64,000 nucleotides of DNA, taken from assembly GCA_023401595.1 (NCBI GenBank), contig JAEXDQ010000037.1:37108-101107 (forward strand), in the 5' to 3' direction. The notes under the pieces were generated by a model that was not told where the DNA came from, did no database searches, and saw only the letters and a list, made by a program, of their open reading frames with translations. Position 1 is the stretch's first letter. Every line of letters starts with the position of its first letter. The translations under genes and the position numbers were made by a program. Below are positions 9,415 through 18,708 of this stretch, in pieces. This stretch comes from Spirochaetota bacterium (lineage in GTDB: Bacteria > Spirochaetota > Spirochaetia > Sphaerochaetales > Sphaerochaetaceae).

Positions 9415-10202
9415 AGGAACTGCGCACATCCGGTATCATCTGCGTCGATGACAACTACGGCTTTACCTATCAGGTATGCAGAATCGAGTACGTGTTGTTT
9501 GAAGACGAAACATTCAGATATATATTTACCCCGTTCTACAACATTATTGAATTCACTCCCCCAGAAATTTTTCAGGGGATTCCCGGACTCAACCTGGATG
9601 TAAGAAAATCTGAATATGTCAGAGAAAACAGAACCCCGGTTTTTATTTCGGAACGAACACCAAGTACCAACAGGGAAGATCTCTGGGAACTTCTTGACGA
9701 TGTAGGCCTGGAATACCTGAACCCATTGGAATGGTTGATACGTACCCCTTTGCAGTATTCCGGAGATAGCCTGTACGTAGTGAGAAATCCACATGACGGC
9801 AGCAAGCAAATGATTCATTGCGACAGCATCGATGAGCTGGGAAACAGAAATCAGACAATCATACGGAAATTATTGGAAGTTATCTGCTCCAACGCTGATT
9901 TTGTATCCAAAGAACTCACGATCAATGATCAGAACCGGAAATATCTATACGAAGTACTCATGCCCCTGTTTGTGAAAAGTGCGAAATATCAGCGCGAACG
10001 TCAAAAACTAGGCATCGGCCATGCCCGTGAAAAGTTCACAGGTAGAAAACCGATTTCAATTGACGCTCCTAAATTGGTAGAAATCATGACTGACTATCTC
10101 AACGGGAAAATTTCAGTACAGCAGGCCTGCCTAGTCCTGCATGTAAGCGAAGCGACGTTCTATCGACGGCTTCGTGCGTTCAGGAAGAACCAGGTATCAT
10201 AA
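9411..10202 (+). CDS. Partner protein with C-terminal resolvase-type HTH
   Basis: 263 residues. The N-terminal 190 residues are unrecognised. The C-terminus (about 210-258) reads GRKPISIDAPKLVEIM, then VQQACLVLHVSEATFYRRL, the Hin/resolvase-type helix-turn-helix that follows the catalytic domain in serine recombinases. No recombinase catalytic domain is present. Translation is coupled to the kinase by ATGA overlap. It is plausibly the regulator or antitoxin of the kinase and could bind the CTATTGATAG sites on either side. Confidence 0.6.
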   Translation: MKELRTSGIICVDDNYGFTYQVCRIEYVLFEDETFRYIFTPFYNIIEFTPPEIFQGIPGLNLDVRKSEYVRENRTPVFISERTPSTNREDLWELLDDVGLEYLNPLEWLIRTPLQYSGDSLYVVRNPHDGSKQMIHCDSIDELGNRNQTIIRKLLEVICSNADFVSKELTINDQNRKYLYEVLMPLFVKSAKYQRERQKLGIGHAREKFTGRKPISIDAPKLVEIMTDYLNGKISVQQACLVLHVSEATFYRRLRAFRKNQVS

Positions 10203-10209
10203 TGAGAAG

Positions 10210-10225
10210 ATAACCCTATTGATAG
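10210..10225. repeat. 16-bp direct repeat, right copy
   Basis: ATAACCCTATTGATAG begins 7 bp after the stop of the HTH partner gene and differs from the left copy (8494-8509) at one base. Confidence 0.5.
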
Positions 10226-10310
10226 CACCCCAGCGGAAGATATATCAGGAGCCCCCGTCGGCTTCGGATGCACAACCACACACGTCAATGACACTTCACC
10301 GTGCGTCCCG

Positions 10311-11342
10311 TCAGGCCGGCAACAGACCGGCGATGTCCTCCCGCGTGAATTCCGGCGCAACCGCCGTAAAATCCCGTTGCATCAATTTGCAGTAGACATC
10401 GACCAACGTATCGATATACGGAGTCTCGACGCCATATAGATTGCCCAGCTTGGCGACAGGGACAATGCCGAAGGGGATATCTTCGGTGATGAATCTGTAC
10501 TCGATGTTCCGGGGGCCCTTGCTGTTCGGGTAGTTCAGGTGGATGGCATCGTACAGATTATCGCAATCAGTATTCCATGCGTTGTTCACGATCTCAAGAC
10601 AGGACTGTCCGGAAATCCCTATACGGGACATCACGGCCAGACGCTCCCGGTCTATCCGTTCAATATACGAAACGACATGGGAAGTAGCCCCTTCCCTGTA
10701 GAAATAATGCTCGGTCCCCTGTTCGATCTTGGAGAAACCGCAGAGCGCTATCGGCGCATGCAAAACAGGGTTCGAAGTGTCGAGCGACGTCAGGACAGGA
10801 GACGCCTTGGTAAAAAACTGGGGGAATACCGCCTTCAACTCGTTGACGACAACATGAACGGCTCCAGCAGGGAAAGCGGACACCCCCAGACTCTTTTTTA
10901 TCTTCTTCAAAACACAATGACCGGCCGCAGGAAGATCCGTCATCAAATGCATTCCCCCTGTTTCCGCGAGGATAATCCCCTTGGCATCCAATTCCGGACC
11001 GAGAATCTGACGGAACTCCAATACCCCCCAATTGCTGTTGAATATCAGTATCCGTTGACCGGACTCCAGCCTTCCAGCGCACCGATGCGCTATATCCTTG
11101 TGACCGCTCGCCACAGTGTTCACGAAAATATAGTCCGCTCCGGCGATCGCCTTGTCGAACACTGGCTCGCAGCACGGACGGTATGTGCCGTCAAGCGCGC
11201 CGGCAATGACGATTCCGTCCCGTTCTATCATGGAAAGCTTTTCAGCGTCCCTGTCCCAGCAGACGACCTCCTGTCCCCTGTCCATCAGGTAGCAAGCAGT
11301 CGAATGTCCTGTTCTTCCCATCCCCAAGATCGTGCAACGCAT
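10311..11342 (-). CDS. NAD/NADP octopine/nopaline dehydrogenase-family protein
   Basis: 343 residues from the ATG at 11342, preceded by a GGGGG stretch; an upstream in-frame extension is not needed because the Rossmann fold begins at once (MRCTILGMGRTGHSTACYLM, GxGxxG). The C-terminal half has the octopine-dehydrogenase helical domain. The family reductively couples amino acids with keto acids or runs the reverse reaction. It is the last gene of the TAXI-TRAP operon, 150 bp after the amidohydrolase, so it probably opens or oxidises the imported compound. Substrate not known. Confidence 0.8.
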   Translation of the reverse strand: MRCTILGMGRTGHSTACYLMDRGQEVVCWDRDAEKLSMIERDGIVIAGALDGTYRPCCEPVFDKAIAGADYIFVNTVASGHKDIAHRCAGRLESGQRILIFNSNWGVLEFRQILGPELDAKGIILAETGGMHLMTDLPAAGHCVLKKIKKSLGVSAFPAGAVHVVVNELKAVFPQFFTKASPVLTSLDTSNPVLHAPIALCGFSKIEQGTEHYFYREGATSHVVSYIERIDRERLAVMSRIGISGQSCLEIVNNAWNTDCDNLYDAIHLNYPNSKGPRNIEYRFITEDIPFGIVPVAKLGNLYGVETPYIDTLVDVYCKLMQRDFTAVAPEFTREDIAGLLPA

Positions 11343-11492
11343 AGCGAATCCCCCGCAAAACATATATTCAGCAATGGAGGACGGCGACGGGCGAATAAAC
11401 CAGGAACCATCGCCGAATCCTCCAACCACAAATTCTCCGACCACGGCACATGACCGACTCTCTACAAGCCGATCAGATGCCACCCAGGACCA

Positions 11493-12611
11493 TCAGTCTT
11501 CAAGACCGACCGCAGGTTCAATATCCAGATGCCTGGCGGTATTGATGCTGAAAATCTTCCGTATGGTCTCTTTCTTGACCCCATAGGACAACAGCAGCTG
11601 GACGGCCCATCTGACACCCACTACATGGGGAGGATTATGCACCTGGCCGTAGTCCGTACCGAAAACAAGATGATCCTCGCCTACTTCCTCGATAATCTTG
11701 GCAGCATAGATCGGGCCCTCCTCATGAATCGGGAAGCAGGTGAATCCCAGCGCGCACAGCATGACCATGACGCCCATGTCGGCATATTCCTTCATTTGCT
11801 TGATGCTGTGTTTGGAATGGATATGGGTAGGATGAATCAGCTCGCAATGCTTGACCCCCATTTTCCGGGCTTCCTCCATCACGACGACGGAATCCTCATA
11901 CGGATAATGTCCCGAAGCGAGGACTAGGTCGTTGTCGGCGCAGATGCGCATGATTTCCTTGAGCTCCGGCTTCACCTTCCGGTTTCCATCCAGCAGCTCA
12001 ATCCCCGCGCCCGGTTCCCAGTTGTCGTTCACCACCCGTTGATGATGGTATGAATCGACCATTGGGAGCCAGACATACTTGAAGCCTGGAAATTTGAGAC
12101 ATCGTTCAACAGCTATCGGATTCAATCCCCCTACCGTCTTGTTCAATGTGATACCACCGAAAATCTGAACCGGCGTGACAGGTTCAGGCTGCTCCGACGC
12201 CCATTTCTTCATCATTTTGTCGAGCAACTGATTTCTGGAAGCGGACGGAGTGTGCCAAGTCTTGAATACAACCGCGGCCATACCGGCCTTCGTATAGTCA
12301 ATAGCGACCTCGTCTTCCAACATTAACCGGCCAAAAGGATCGGAACCGCCATGGGCATGGATGTCGATAGCCCCTTTCATGCACCAGTCGACATCCTTCG
12401 GATCGATCTTCACTCCTGCGACAAACCGCGCGTAGGTGATATTGACCTGCCGGCACCACTGCCGGATCATATAGTCCTGAACCGCTTCCGGCGTCCCCTC
12501 GGGCAAATCCATCCTCGAAAGGCTTTTCAAACGTTGGACACGTTCATCGCTGACAGAGGCGTCCAGGATATCATTCAGGCTGGAATACTCGTTAAACTGC
12601 TTCGTTGACAT
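11493..12611 (-). CDS. Amidohydrolase-like protein (DUF6282 family)
   Basis: 372 residues. A metal-dependent hydrolase TIM barrel is suggested by IDIHAHGGSDPF near residue 82 (HxH metal site), HPTHIHS near 255 and FGTDYGQVHNP near 325. The N-terminal 75 residues are an extra helical region. The start overlaps the TRAP permease stop by 20 bp, so the genes are co-translated. With the dehydrogenase downstream it probably degrades the solute imported by the TAXI-TRAP system. No reaction is assigned to this family. Confidence 0.75.
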   Translation of the reverse strand: MSTKQFNEYSSLNDILDASVSDERVQRLKSLSRMDLPEGTPEAVQDYMIRQWCRQVNITYARFVAGVKIDPKDVDWCMKGAIDIHAHGGSDPFGRLMLEDEVAIDYTKAGMAAVVFKTWHTPSASRNQLLDKMMKKWASEQPEPVTPVQIFGGITLNKTVGGLNPIAVERCLKFPGFKYVWLPMVDSYHHQRVVNDNWEPGAGIELLDGNRKVKPELKEIMRICADNDLVLASGHYPYEDSVVVMEEARKMGVKHCELIHPTHIHSKHSIKQMKEYADMGVMVMLCALGFTCFPIHEEGPIYAAKIIEEVGEDHLVFGTDYGQVHNPPHVVGVRWAVQLLLSYGVKKETIRKIFSINTARHLDIEPAVGLED

Positions 12612-14490
12612 TGATCAATTCCTTCTTCTCAATAAATTTTATGACAGGCGTCTTACGCAGCAGGATGCAAAGGATCCCTAGTGCGAAGCCGATATAGTTG
12701 ACGACCAAAAACGGCACGAACATCAAAATGACCAGCGCATAGCAGACGCACCGCCCGAATCCTGTGACTTCCTTGAACAAATACCCGACCGTCCCGCTCG
12801 CCACGAAGAACAGACCGAACGCGGCGATCAACAGGTTGGGGATGATCTGGGCAACGGGAGCGTCGAGCAAAAAGCTCGGTTCATACATCCAGACATACGG
12901 CAAGATGAAAGCGATGATCGCATACAGGAACGCCTTGAATCCGACTTTCGGCGCACTGGCCCCTTTGCTGAGCCCAGCGGCCGCATAGGCGGTCAACGCC
13001 ACCGGCGGCGTTATGGTCGAAATAATCCCGAAATAGAATACGAACATATGGGAGGCGATAGGGGTGAACCCCATGTTGACCAACGCCGGAGCGGCGACCA
13101 CCGCCACTACGATATACACCGCCGCGGCAGGCAGGCCCATTCCGAGAATCAATGACGCGAACATCGTGAACACCAAAGCGACAAATGGATTGCCACCGCT
13201 GATACTGACGATTGAAGACGTGAACCGAACCCCAAGACCCGTCATACTGATAGCCGCTACGACGATACCGGCAGCGGCGCAGGCCGTGGCGACGGGAATG
13301 ACCTGAATGATTCCGTCCTTGAACGCCATCAGGATCTTCTGGACATTCAGCCGGGTACTCGCCTTGAGGAACGAGACTATGACAAGAATGATTATCGACC
13401 AGAATACGGTACGTTGCGGAGAGTAGTTGTTGAACAGACATATGATCAAGACGAGCAAAGGAATCAGCAGATGACCGGACCGTACCATCGTAGCCTTTAG
13501 CTTCGGCAGCTTGTCGGCGGGCAGGCCCAGGATGTCGTGCTTGGCGGCCTCTTTGTCGACGATCACGAACAGCACCGCATAATACATGATCGCGGGAATG
13601 ATGGCGGCTATGCAGATCTCGCCATACGGCATGTTCAGATATTCAGCCATGATGAAGGCCGCGGCGCCCATCATCGGCGGCATGAGCATTCCACCGGTCG
13701 ATGCGACGGCCTCGACCGCGCAGGCGGTCTCCGGTTCATACCCGGCCTGCTTCATCAACGGAATCGTGAACGTGCCGGTCGTCACGACGTTGGCTATCGG
13801 CGAACCCGATATGCACCCCATCAGACCGGAGGAAATGACGGCGGTCTTCGCCGGGCCGCCACGGAACCTTCCTGCGACGCTATAAGCGGCGTCTATGAAG
13901 AATTCTCCCCCACCGGTGACCTGAAGGAACGACCCGAACAGTACGAACAAAACTATGAACGAAGCGCAAGTTCCCAACGATATCCCGAATATGCCCTCCG
14001 TCGTGAACATCATGTACGGCATGACTCTCGCAAAGGAATACCCTTTGTGCAGAAAGATGCCGGGCATGTATGGTCCAAGCCAAAACAGATAGATCAATGA
14101 TACCGACGCCGTAATCGCCATCGCAAGTCCGGTGGTCCTCCTCGTGGCTTCAAGGACGACGAGTATCAGCATGATCCCAAATACATTGTCCAATACCCGG
14201 AACAAGGGATCCGACGAAGCCAGCAGTTGGCCTCTAGACGGCCAGATGGCGATCACGTATACGGCGGACGCTATCGCACATATCAGGCACAACCAATCGT
14301 ACCATCGCAGCACTTCGCCGTCTTTCTTCGCCGGATATGCGAGAAAAACCAGCACGGCTATCAGCAACCAGTGATAGGTACGCAGAGTCATCGTGGAGAC
14401 CGCTGTAATCCCCGCGATCAGATGAAAAACACCGGCAATCACACAGATAGCGATCACTACGGAATTCAGTATTTTTGAATCCTTTTTCAT
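12592..14490 (-). CDS. TRAP transporter fused permease (DctQ-DctM, TAXI type)
   Basis: 632 residues from the ATG at 14490, with GGAG 5 bp upstream. It is a many-helix inner-membrane protein: a short DctQ-like part (about 1-140) fused to the large DctM-like part, with the usual conserved ASTGGMLMPPMMGAAAFIMAEY and glycine-rich membrane loops (SLILGMGLPAAAVYI). It uses an ion gradient to import the ligand delivered by the TAXI binding protein encoded just upstream (71-bp gap). Confidence 0.95.
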   Translation of the reverse strand: MKKDSKILNSVVIAICVIAGVFHLIAGITAVSTMTLRTYHWLLIAVLVFLAYPAKKDGEVLRWYDWLCLICAIASAVYVIAIWPSRGQLLASSDPLFRVLDNVFGIMLILVVLEATRRTTGLAMAITASVSLIYLFWLGPYMPGIFLHKGYSFARVMPYMMFTTEGIFGISLGTCASFIVLFVLFGSFLQVTGGGEFFIDAAYSVAGRFRGGPAKTAVISSGLMGCISGSPIANVVTTGTFTIPLMKQAGYEPETACAVEAVASTGGMLMPPMMGAAAFIMAEYLNMPYGEICIAAIIPAIMYYAVLFVIVDKEAAKHDILGLPADKLPKLKATMVRSGHLLIPLLVLIICLFNNYSPQRTVFWSIIILVIVSFLKASTRLNVQKILMAFKDGIIQVIPVATACAAAGIVVAAISMTGLGVRFTSSIVSISGGNPFVALVFTMFASLILGMGLPAAAVYIVVAVVAAPALVNMGFTPIASHMFVFYFGIISTITPPVALTAYAAAGLSKGASAPKVGFKAFLYAIIAFILPYVWMYEPSFLLDAPVAQIIPNLLIAAFGLFFVASGTVGYLFKEVTGFGRCVCYALVILMFVPFLVVNYIGFALGILCILLRKTPVIKFIEKKELINVNEAV

Positions 14491-14561
14491 ACACACTCCA
14501 AGGAGTCGCCGCATGCACTCCTTCCCGACCTACAGCGGCGACATAATTCAATTTCGACGCA

Positions 14562-15548
14562 TCATTTCACAAGACCGGCTTCCCTGTAATACTTCATGGC
14601 TCCCGGATGGATATCGACCGTAGTATTCAACGCATTCTCAAGCGTCAGAGTATTTCTCAGACCAGGAATGGACTGATAGACTTCGTCCAGATGCTCGAAC
14701 AACGTCTTGGTCATCTGATATACGATTTCTTCCGACAGACCTTCACGGACGATGATGATATTCGCGGTCGCATAGGTCTTGACGACCTCGGGCTGGCCTG
14801 CATACGTGTTGGCCGGCAGATCATACGCAACATAGAACGGATTCTGCTTGATGAACTCCTCACGGTCAGGCATCTCCAGCAATCTGTAGGCTTTTCCTGA
14901 CGCGGCGAGCTGCTGGATTGATGATACGGGGATGCCGGCGGGAACGATCGAACAGTCCACCGTTCCATCGAGAATACCCTGGCACCCTTCGGTGTAGTTC
15001 ATGTAGCTTGGAGTAAAATCATCGAACGTCAAGCCATAGAACGCCAGAATGGCCTTGATCGTGGACAGGCTCCCGTTTCCCTGGGTTCCTACCGCCACTA
15101 CCTTGCCGCGCAAGTCGGCGGGAGTCTTGATATCGGAATTACCACGGACGGCGAAATGCAGCACCCCCGGCTGAAGCCCGGCGGCCAACGCACAGAATTT
15201 TGGTTCTTTCAAGTTTTCATATGGGGTCATCTGATGTTTCGCGAAATACCCGATATGTTCGTTCGTCAACGCGATATCCAGCTCCCCATCGCTCATCAGC
15301 ACGGGGTTCTCCAACGCTCCTCCCGTAATCTCTACGGTAATCTTCGTCGGAAGGTATTTCTCAAACAAAGTCCCAAGCGTCACACCTACAGGATAATACG
15401 CGCCGCCGGTCCCCGCGGTACCGAACGTCATTACCTTCGGCCACTGGGCGGTCGCGGCGGAGCCGGAAGCATTTTCCTGGGTCCCGTTGGCAAAAACCGG
15501 TACGAGCACCATCAGCAGAACTAAAAACCCGACACAAATTCTCTTCAT
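14562..15548 (-). CDS. TAXI-family TRAP solute-binding protein
   Basis: 328 residues. The N-terminus MKRICVGFLVLLMVLVPVFANG is a signal peptide ending in the spirochaete-style FANGTQE. The mature part has TAXI marks: TFGTAGTGGAYYPVGVTLG, KVVAVGTQGNGSLSTIKAIL and PAGIPVSSIQQLA. It binds the substrate in the periplasm for the fused permease downstream. First gene of the operon, directly behind a LacI-type operator at 15599-15614. Confidence 0.95.
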   Translation of the reverse strand: MKRICVGFLVLLMVLVPVFANGTQENASGSAATAQWPKVMTFGTAGTGGAYYPVGVTLGTLFEKYLPTKITVEITGGALENPVLMSDGELDIALTNEHIGYFAKHQMTPYENLKEPKFCALAAGLQPGVLHFAVRGNSDIKTPADLRGKVVAVGTQGNGSLSTIKAILAFYGLTFDDFTPSYMNYTEGCQGILDGTVDCSIVPAGIPVSSIQQLAASGKAYRLLEMPDREEFIKQNPFYVAYDLPANTYAGQPEVVKTYATANIIIVREGLSEEIVYQMTKTLFEHLDEVYQSIPGLRNTLTLENALNTTVDIHPGAMKYYREAGLVK

Positions 15549-15598
15549 GTAGACCTTCCTGTCCCTCTCCTTAATGTGAGGAATCGTTGTATTTTGTA

Positions 15599-15614
15599 TA
15601 GAAAACCTTTTCTA
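15599..15614. promoter_or_regulatory. LacI-type operator of the TAXI-TRAP operon
   Basis: TAGAAAACCTTTTCTA is a perfect 7+7-bp inverted repeat with a CC centre, 50 bp upstream of the binding-protein gene on the minus strand. The same sequence, one base different, lies before the lacI-type gene (16671-16686). Confidence 0.75.
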
Positions 15615-15633
15615 TTCAGAGTAAAAAAAGTCT

Positions 15634-16656
15634 CTATATCATTCGCACTGAAGAATTCTCGACTATTTTCGTTTCAAGTATCTCCCTATAGTCGTTGGGT
15701 ATTTCATCGTCGCCTAAAATCTTTGAAACGGCCAGTTCGCCCAGCCTATAGAACGGAAAATGAACACTTGTCAGTCCAGGACCTCCGATATACTCACTAT
15801 CACTATAGAAACCGCCTGTGCCGACAATGGATATATCGTCAGGAACCTTCAGCCCCCGCTCGGTCACACACTTGATCGCACCATATGCGATATGGTCGTT
15901 GGAGCAGTAGATCGCGGATACGTGGGCCCCTGAATCCAGCAGCTTCTCACAGTTCTCATATCCACCCTTCGCACTGTAGTCGGACAAGTACATCTTCTCA
16001 GGATCGTATATCAGTTCATGCGAGGCCAACGCCTGCTGATATCCAGAGAATCGTTCTCCATCAACCAGGTGATCACGATATCCGCCAAAGAATGCGATAT
16101 CCTTATGTCCTTTTGAAATAAGAAATTCAGTAGCACGCTTCCCTACCAGCACATTATCGACGGAGATAATGGGAACAGCGAAGCCCTGCGGAGCCAGCGC
16201 AATGACGCGAGAGCCCTGCTGCTGCAATTCGCGCACGATGGATTGCAATCTTTCAGTCGATTTCTTACGTCCATAGGCACCGGCGCCGATGATCACGCCG
16301 TCGTATTGTTGTTTGAGAATCAACTGATAATACTTCATTTCAAACTCGGTATCCTGCATGGAGCTGAATACGGTCGCTATGATATCATTCTTGATCGCAG
16401 TCTCGGTCACCCCTCGTTCGATTTCGCTGAAATAAGGGTCGCTGATATTTCTGACGATCAATGCGATACCGTTTTTCATCCGTCTTCGCAATGCCTGGGC
16501 GGATCTGTTCGGGACAAAATTCAAGGCTTTCGCACTATCCAGAACCTTCTGTCGCAACGCGGAAGAGACCGGATACCCCGTGTCGTTGACGACCCGTGAT
16601 ACCGTAGCGATAGAGACCCCCGCATGTTTTGCGACATCGACGATAGAAATCGACAT
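15634..16656 (-). CDS. LacI-family transcriptional repressor
   Basis: 340 residues. The N-terminal HTH is canonical (SIVDVAKHAGVSIATVSRVV, then RQKVLDSAKALNFVPN). The periplasmic-binding-like effector domain follows (FLISKGHKDIAFFGG, AIYCSNDHIAYGAIKC). It lies on the same strand just upstream of the TAXI operon. Matching operators in front of both transcription units indicate that it represses the uptake operon and itself. The ligand is presumably the transported compound or its product. Confidence 0.95.
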   Translation of the reverse strand: MSISIVDVAKHAGVSIATVSRVVNDTGYPVSSALRQKVLDSAKALNFVPNRSAQALRRRMKNGIALIVRNISDPYFSEIERGVTETAIKNDIIATVFSSMQDTEFEMKYYQLILKQQYDGVIIGAGAYGRKKSTERLQSIVRELQQQGSRVIALAPQGFAVPIISVDNVLVGKRATEFLISKGHKDIAFFGGYRDHLVDGERFSGYQQALASHELIYDPEKMYLSDYSAKGGYENCEKLLDSGAHVSAIYCSNDHIAYGAIKCVTERGLKVPDDISIVGTGGFYSDSEYIGGPGLTSVHFPFYRLGELAVSKILGDDEIPNDYREILETKIVENSSVRMI

Positions 16657-16670
16657 ATATACTCCAAACT

Positions 16671-16686
16671 TAGAAAACCTTTTCTG
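16671..16686. promoter_or_regulatory. LacI-type operator before the repressor gene
   Basis: TAGAAAACCTTTTCTG differs from the 15599 operator only at the last base and lies 15 bp before the repressor start, consistent with autoregulation. Confidence 0.7.
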
Positions 16687-16842
16687 TATTTAAGAAAACC
16701 ACAGCTTTTTTTTCTTGTCAAGAACAATATTGATTTTTTTCAATCCGTGCGAAGTATATGATAACACCTCTCCCCAAAAACAGAGGGCAAGAAAGCTACG
16801 GGGATGCCCCCTGCTGGTAAAACAGTAATTTGCAATTTTCTT

Positions 16843-16874
16843 GGAACAGGTATGATTTCGGTCATACCTGTTCC
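16843..16874. terminator. Hairpin at the end of the recombinase remnant
   Basis: GGAACAGGTATGA (16843-16855) and TCATACCTGTTCC (16862-16874) are perfect 13-bp arms with a 6-base loop. It overlaps the stop codon of the recombinase remnant on the minus strand and looks like its original transcription terminator. Confidence 0.55.
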
Positions 16875-17005
16875 GCTTTTAGCAGTACATCCACGGGGAT
16901 GAAGCCTATGAGGTCATATGAGATATGAATCTTCTGTTTCCTCTTGCCGCTGGACTTGTCTGGCGCTTCTACATAGACCGCCTTGACAAGCTCTCTGAGT
17001 GCGTA
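16862..17005 (-). pseudogene. 3' remnant of a large serine recombinase
   Basis: The minus-strand frame ending at 16862 encodes a tail containing ALRELVKAVYV, then APDKSSGKRKQKIHISYDLI, then GFIPVDVLL. Sequences of this kind end the large serine recombinases of Firmicutes integrative elements. Only the last 45-50 residues remain. The 5' side is joined directly to a McrB-like gene remnant in another frame. Family assignment is from memory of such tails, so moderate confidence. Confidence 0.5.
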
Positions 17006-17294
17006 TTCGCATATTCCAACGCAGATACAAACACTTGCCACAAGTTTTCAATATCGTTTTCTTGACGATCTCTGATGAAGTAATAAAGGTAGCCGCCATA
17101 TTATTTAAGACAGGGATTCCGTCAAAAGAATTTGGAACAGATGCCTGAACCGAAAATTCCTGTGCAAAACCTTGCAAAATGGATATTTTGTTCGTATTTG
17201 TAATGCCCTTATTGAAAAGGCCAAAAATCGTAAACGGATCAATATCGACGATGTTGTTTCTGCCTCTAACTTTTGGATACGCTTTCGTTTCCAT
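17005..17294 (-). pseudogene. 5' remnant of a McrB-like AAA ATPase gene (frameshifted)
   Basis: From the ATG at 17294 (GAGGG upstream) the frame reads IDPFTIFGLFNKGI and later SFDGIPVLNNMAATF, typical of the N-terminus of McrB-like restriction ATPases. A one-base shift near 17070 then moves the match to a second frame, DRQENDIENLWQVF then SALEYANT. After that the sequence changes to the recombinase tail. The gene is therefore frameshifted, truncated before its ATPase domain and not functional. The annotated-looking 126-residue frame is a chimera of these scraps. Confidence 0.55.
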
Positions 17295-17328
17295 AATTAC
17301 ACCCTCTTTATCCTATTTTCCAAAATCA

Positions 17329-18540
17329 TTACAAATTCATTTTTGGCAATCGGTTAAGCAGCCAATCCGAAATGTCAATAATCCTTACGCCCTCGTACTG
17401 ATACTCATCGTGCCGAGTACGGGCAATGACCATTTTGGGATAGGCATCTTTAATTTGAAGTAAGGGCGAAACTTCACGTTCAAAAGTCTTGTCGTCGCTG
17501 ATATTGTCAGATACCTGTATATAAATCTTCTCGTTTCGTTTGATTGCAACAAAGTCGATCTCTTTCTTGTAAAGCACACCGGCATAGACCTCATACCCTC
17601 GGCGGAGTAGCTCTATCGCAACCACATTTTCAAGAATTCTGCCATAGTCCATATTTTTCGTACCGAGCTTGGCATAGCGGAACGTGTGGTCACTCAGATA
17701 ATACTTGTCGTTGCTGGATAAATACTTTTTGCCTTTAATGTCGTATCTGCGGACTTTATAAAAGGCAAAGGTATTGCACAAATACTGAATATAAGAGCTA
17801 ATGGTGACGTGGTTAACCTTTTCCTTTAAGCCGCTGAATATGTTTGTGATATTTCGTGCCGAGGTCAGATTGGAGATGTTGTCCATCAGGAAATCCACAA
17901 GTCTGTCCATCAGCTGCATATTGCGGATTTTATATTTTTTGCGAATATCACGAACAATCAATGTATTAAAAACGTCAGCAATATAATCATACTTGGCTTC
18001 TTGATCTTTATAGAGATAGGAGCCAGCCATACCGCCCTCAATCATATACTTATCCACGGCGGCATACTTGTCGCTGTAACCAAAGTACTGCATATATTCG
18101 TTGAACGAGAACGGGAATACCTTGATTTCAAATGTTCTTCCGGTAAACAGCGTAGCAAGGTCGGAACTCAAAAGGAAAGCGTTTGAACCGGTAATATAAA
18201 TATCAAACTTTTCAGATGCGTGCAGACCGTTGATTGCTTTTTCAAAGTCAGTACACATTTGGACTTCATCAATCAAAACAAAGTTTTCTTTGCCTGCCAC
18301 ATACTGAGAATTGATATAGTCGTATAAAGGTCTGTACTCAAGCAAATGGTCAAACTCCGGCAGATTGAAATTGATTTGAATGATATTGTGGGCGGGTACG
18401 TTTTGTTCGATATGTTTTTTGAACGCTTCAAGCAGCTTGGATTTTCCGCTGCGGCGAACACCCGTGATTACCTTGATATCAGGAGTACCAATTACATTGA
18501 TAAGTTTTTCTAAATATTGACTTCGAATAATAAGTTTCAT
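17329..18540 (-). CDS. AAA_14/DUF4143 ATP-binding protein
   Basis: 403 residues with a strong start (GAGGTG before the ATG at 18540). The N-terminal ATPase domain has Walker A GVRRSGKSKLL (about 27-37) and Walker B NFVLIDEVQM (about 90-99). The DUF4143 part follows (residues 190-330), ending with a PD-(D/E)XK-like stretch (KKEIDFVAIK, then KIYIQVS). Base composition is more AT-rich than the flanking catabolic genes and resembles the neighbouring Firmicutes-like scraps, suggesting transfer. Complete in length. Cellular role of the family is unclear. Related genes occur at 41089, 41702 and 44920. Confidence 0.88.
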   Translation of the reverse strand: MKLIIRSQYLEKLINVIGTPDIKVITGVRRSGKSKLLEAFKKHIEQNVPAHNIIQINFNLPEFDHLLEYRPLYDYINSQYVAGKENFVLIDEVQMCTDFEKAINGLHASEKFDIYITGSNAFLLSSDLATLFTGRTFEIKVFPFSFNEYMQYFGYSDKYAAVDKYMIEGGMAGSYLYKDQEAKYDYIADVFNTLIVRDIRKKYKIRNMQLMDRLVDFLMDNISNLTSARNITNIFSGLKEKVNHVTISSYIQYLCNTFAFYKVRRYDIKGKKYLSSNDKYYLSDHTFRYAKLGTKNMDYGRILENVVAIELLRRGYEVYAGVLYKKEIDFVAIKRNEKIYIQVSDNISDDKTFEREVSPLLQIKDAYPKMVIARTRHDEYQYEGVRIIDISDWLLNRLPKMNL

Positions 18541-18708
18541 GGCGCATCACCTCATAGTAAGTATTATACCAAATATTTCCAATTTCAATAGATTTTCAAA
18601 AATGGTAAATAGAAATTTACAAATTGGTTGTTTTCACTCTGCTACACTAATTCACACAGATAGATAAAGTTTGATATGCCCGCTTTCGTACAACGCATCA
18701 CACCGCAT

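Noticed and set aside
10539..11453. A 304-residue plus-strand frame opposite the opine-type dehydrogenase
   Set aside because: The minus strand has a clear Rossmann-fold protein with a ribosome site; the plus frame has no recognisable domain.
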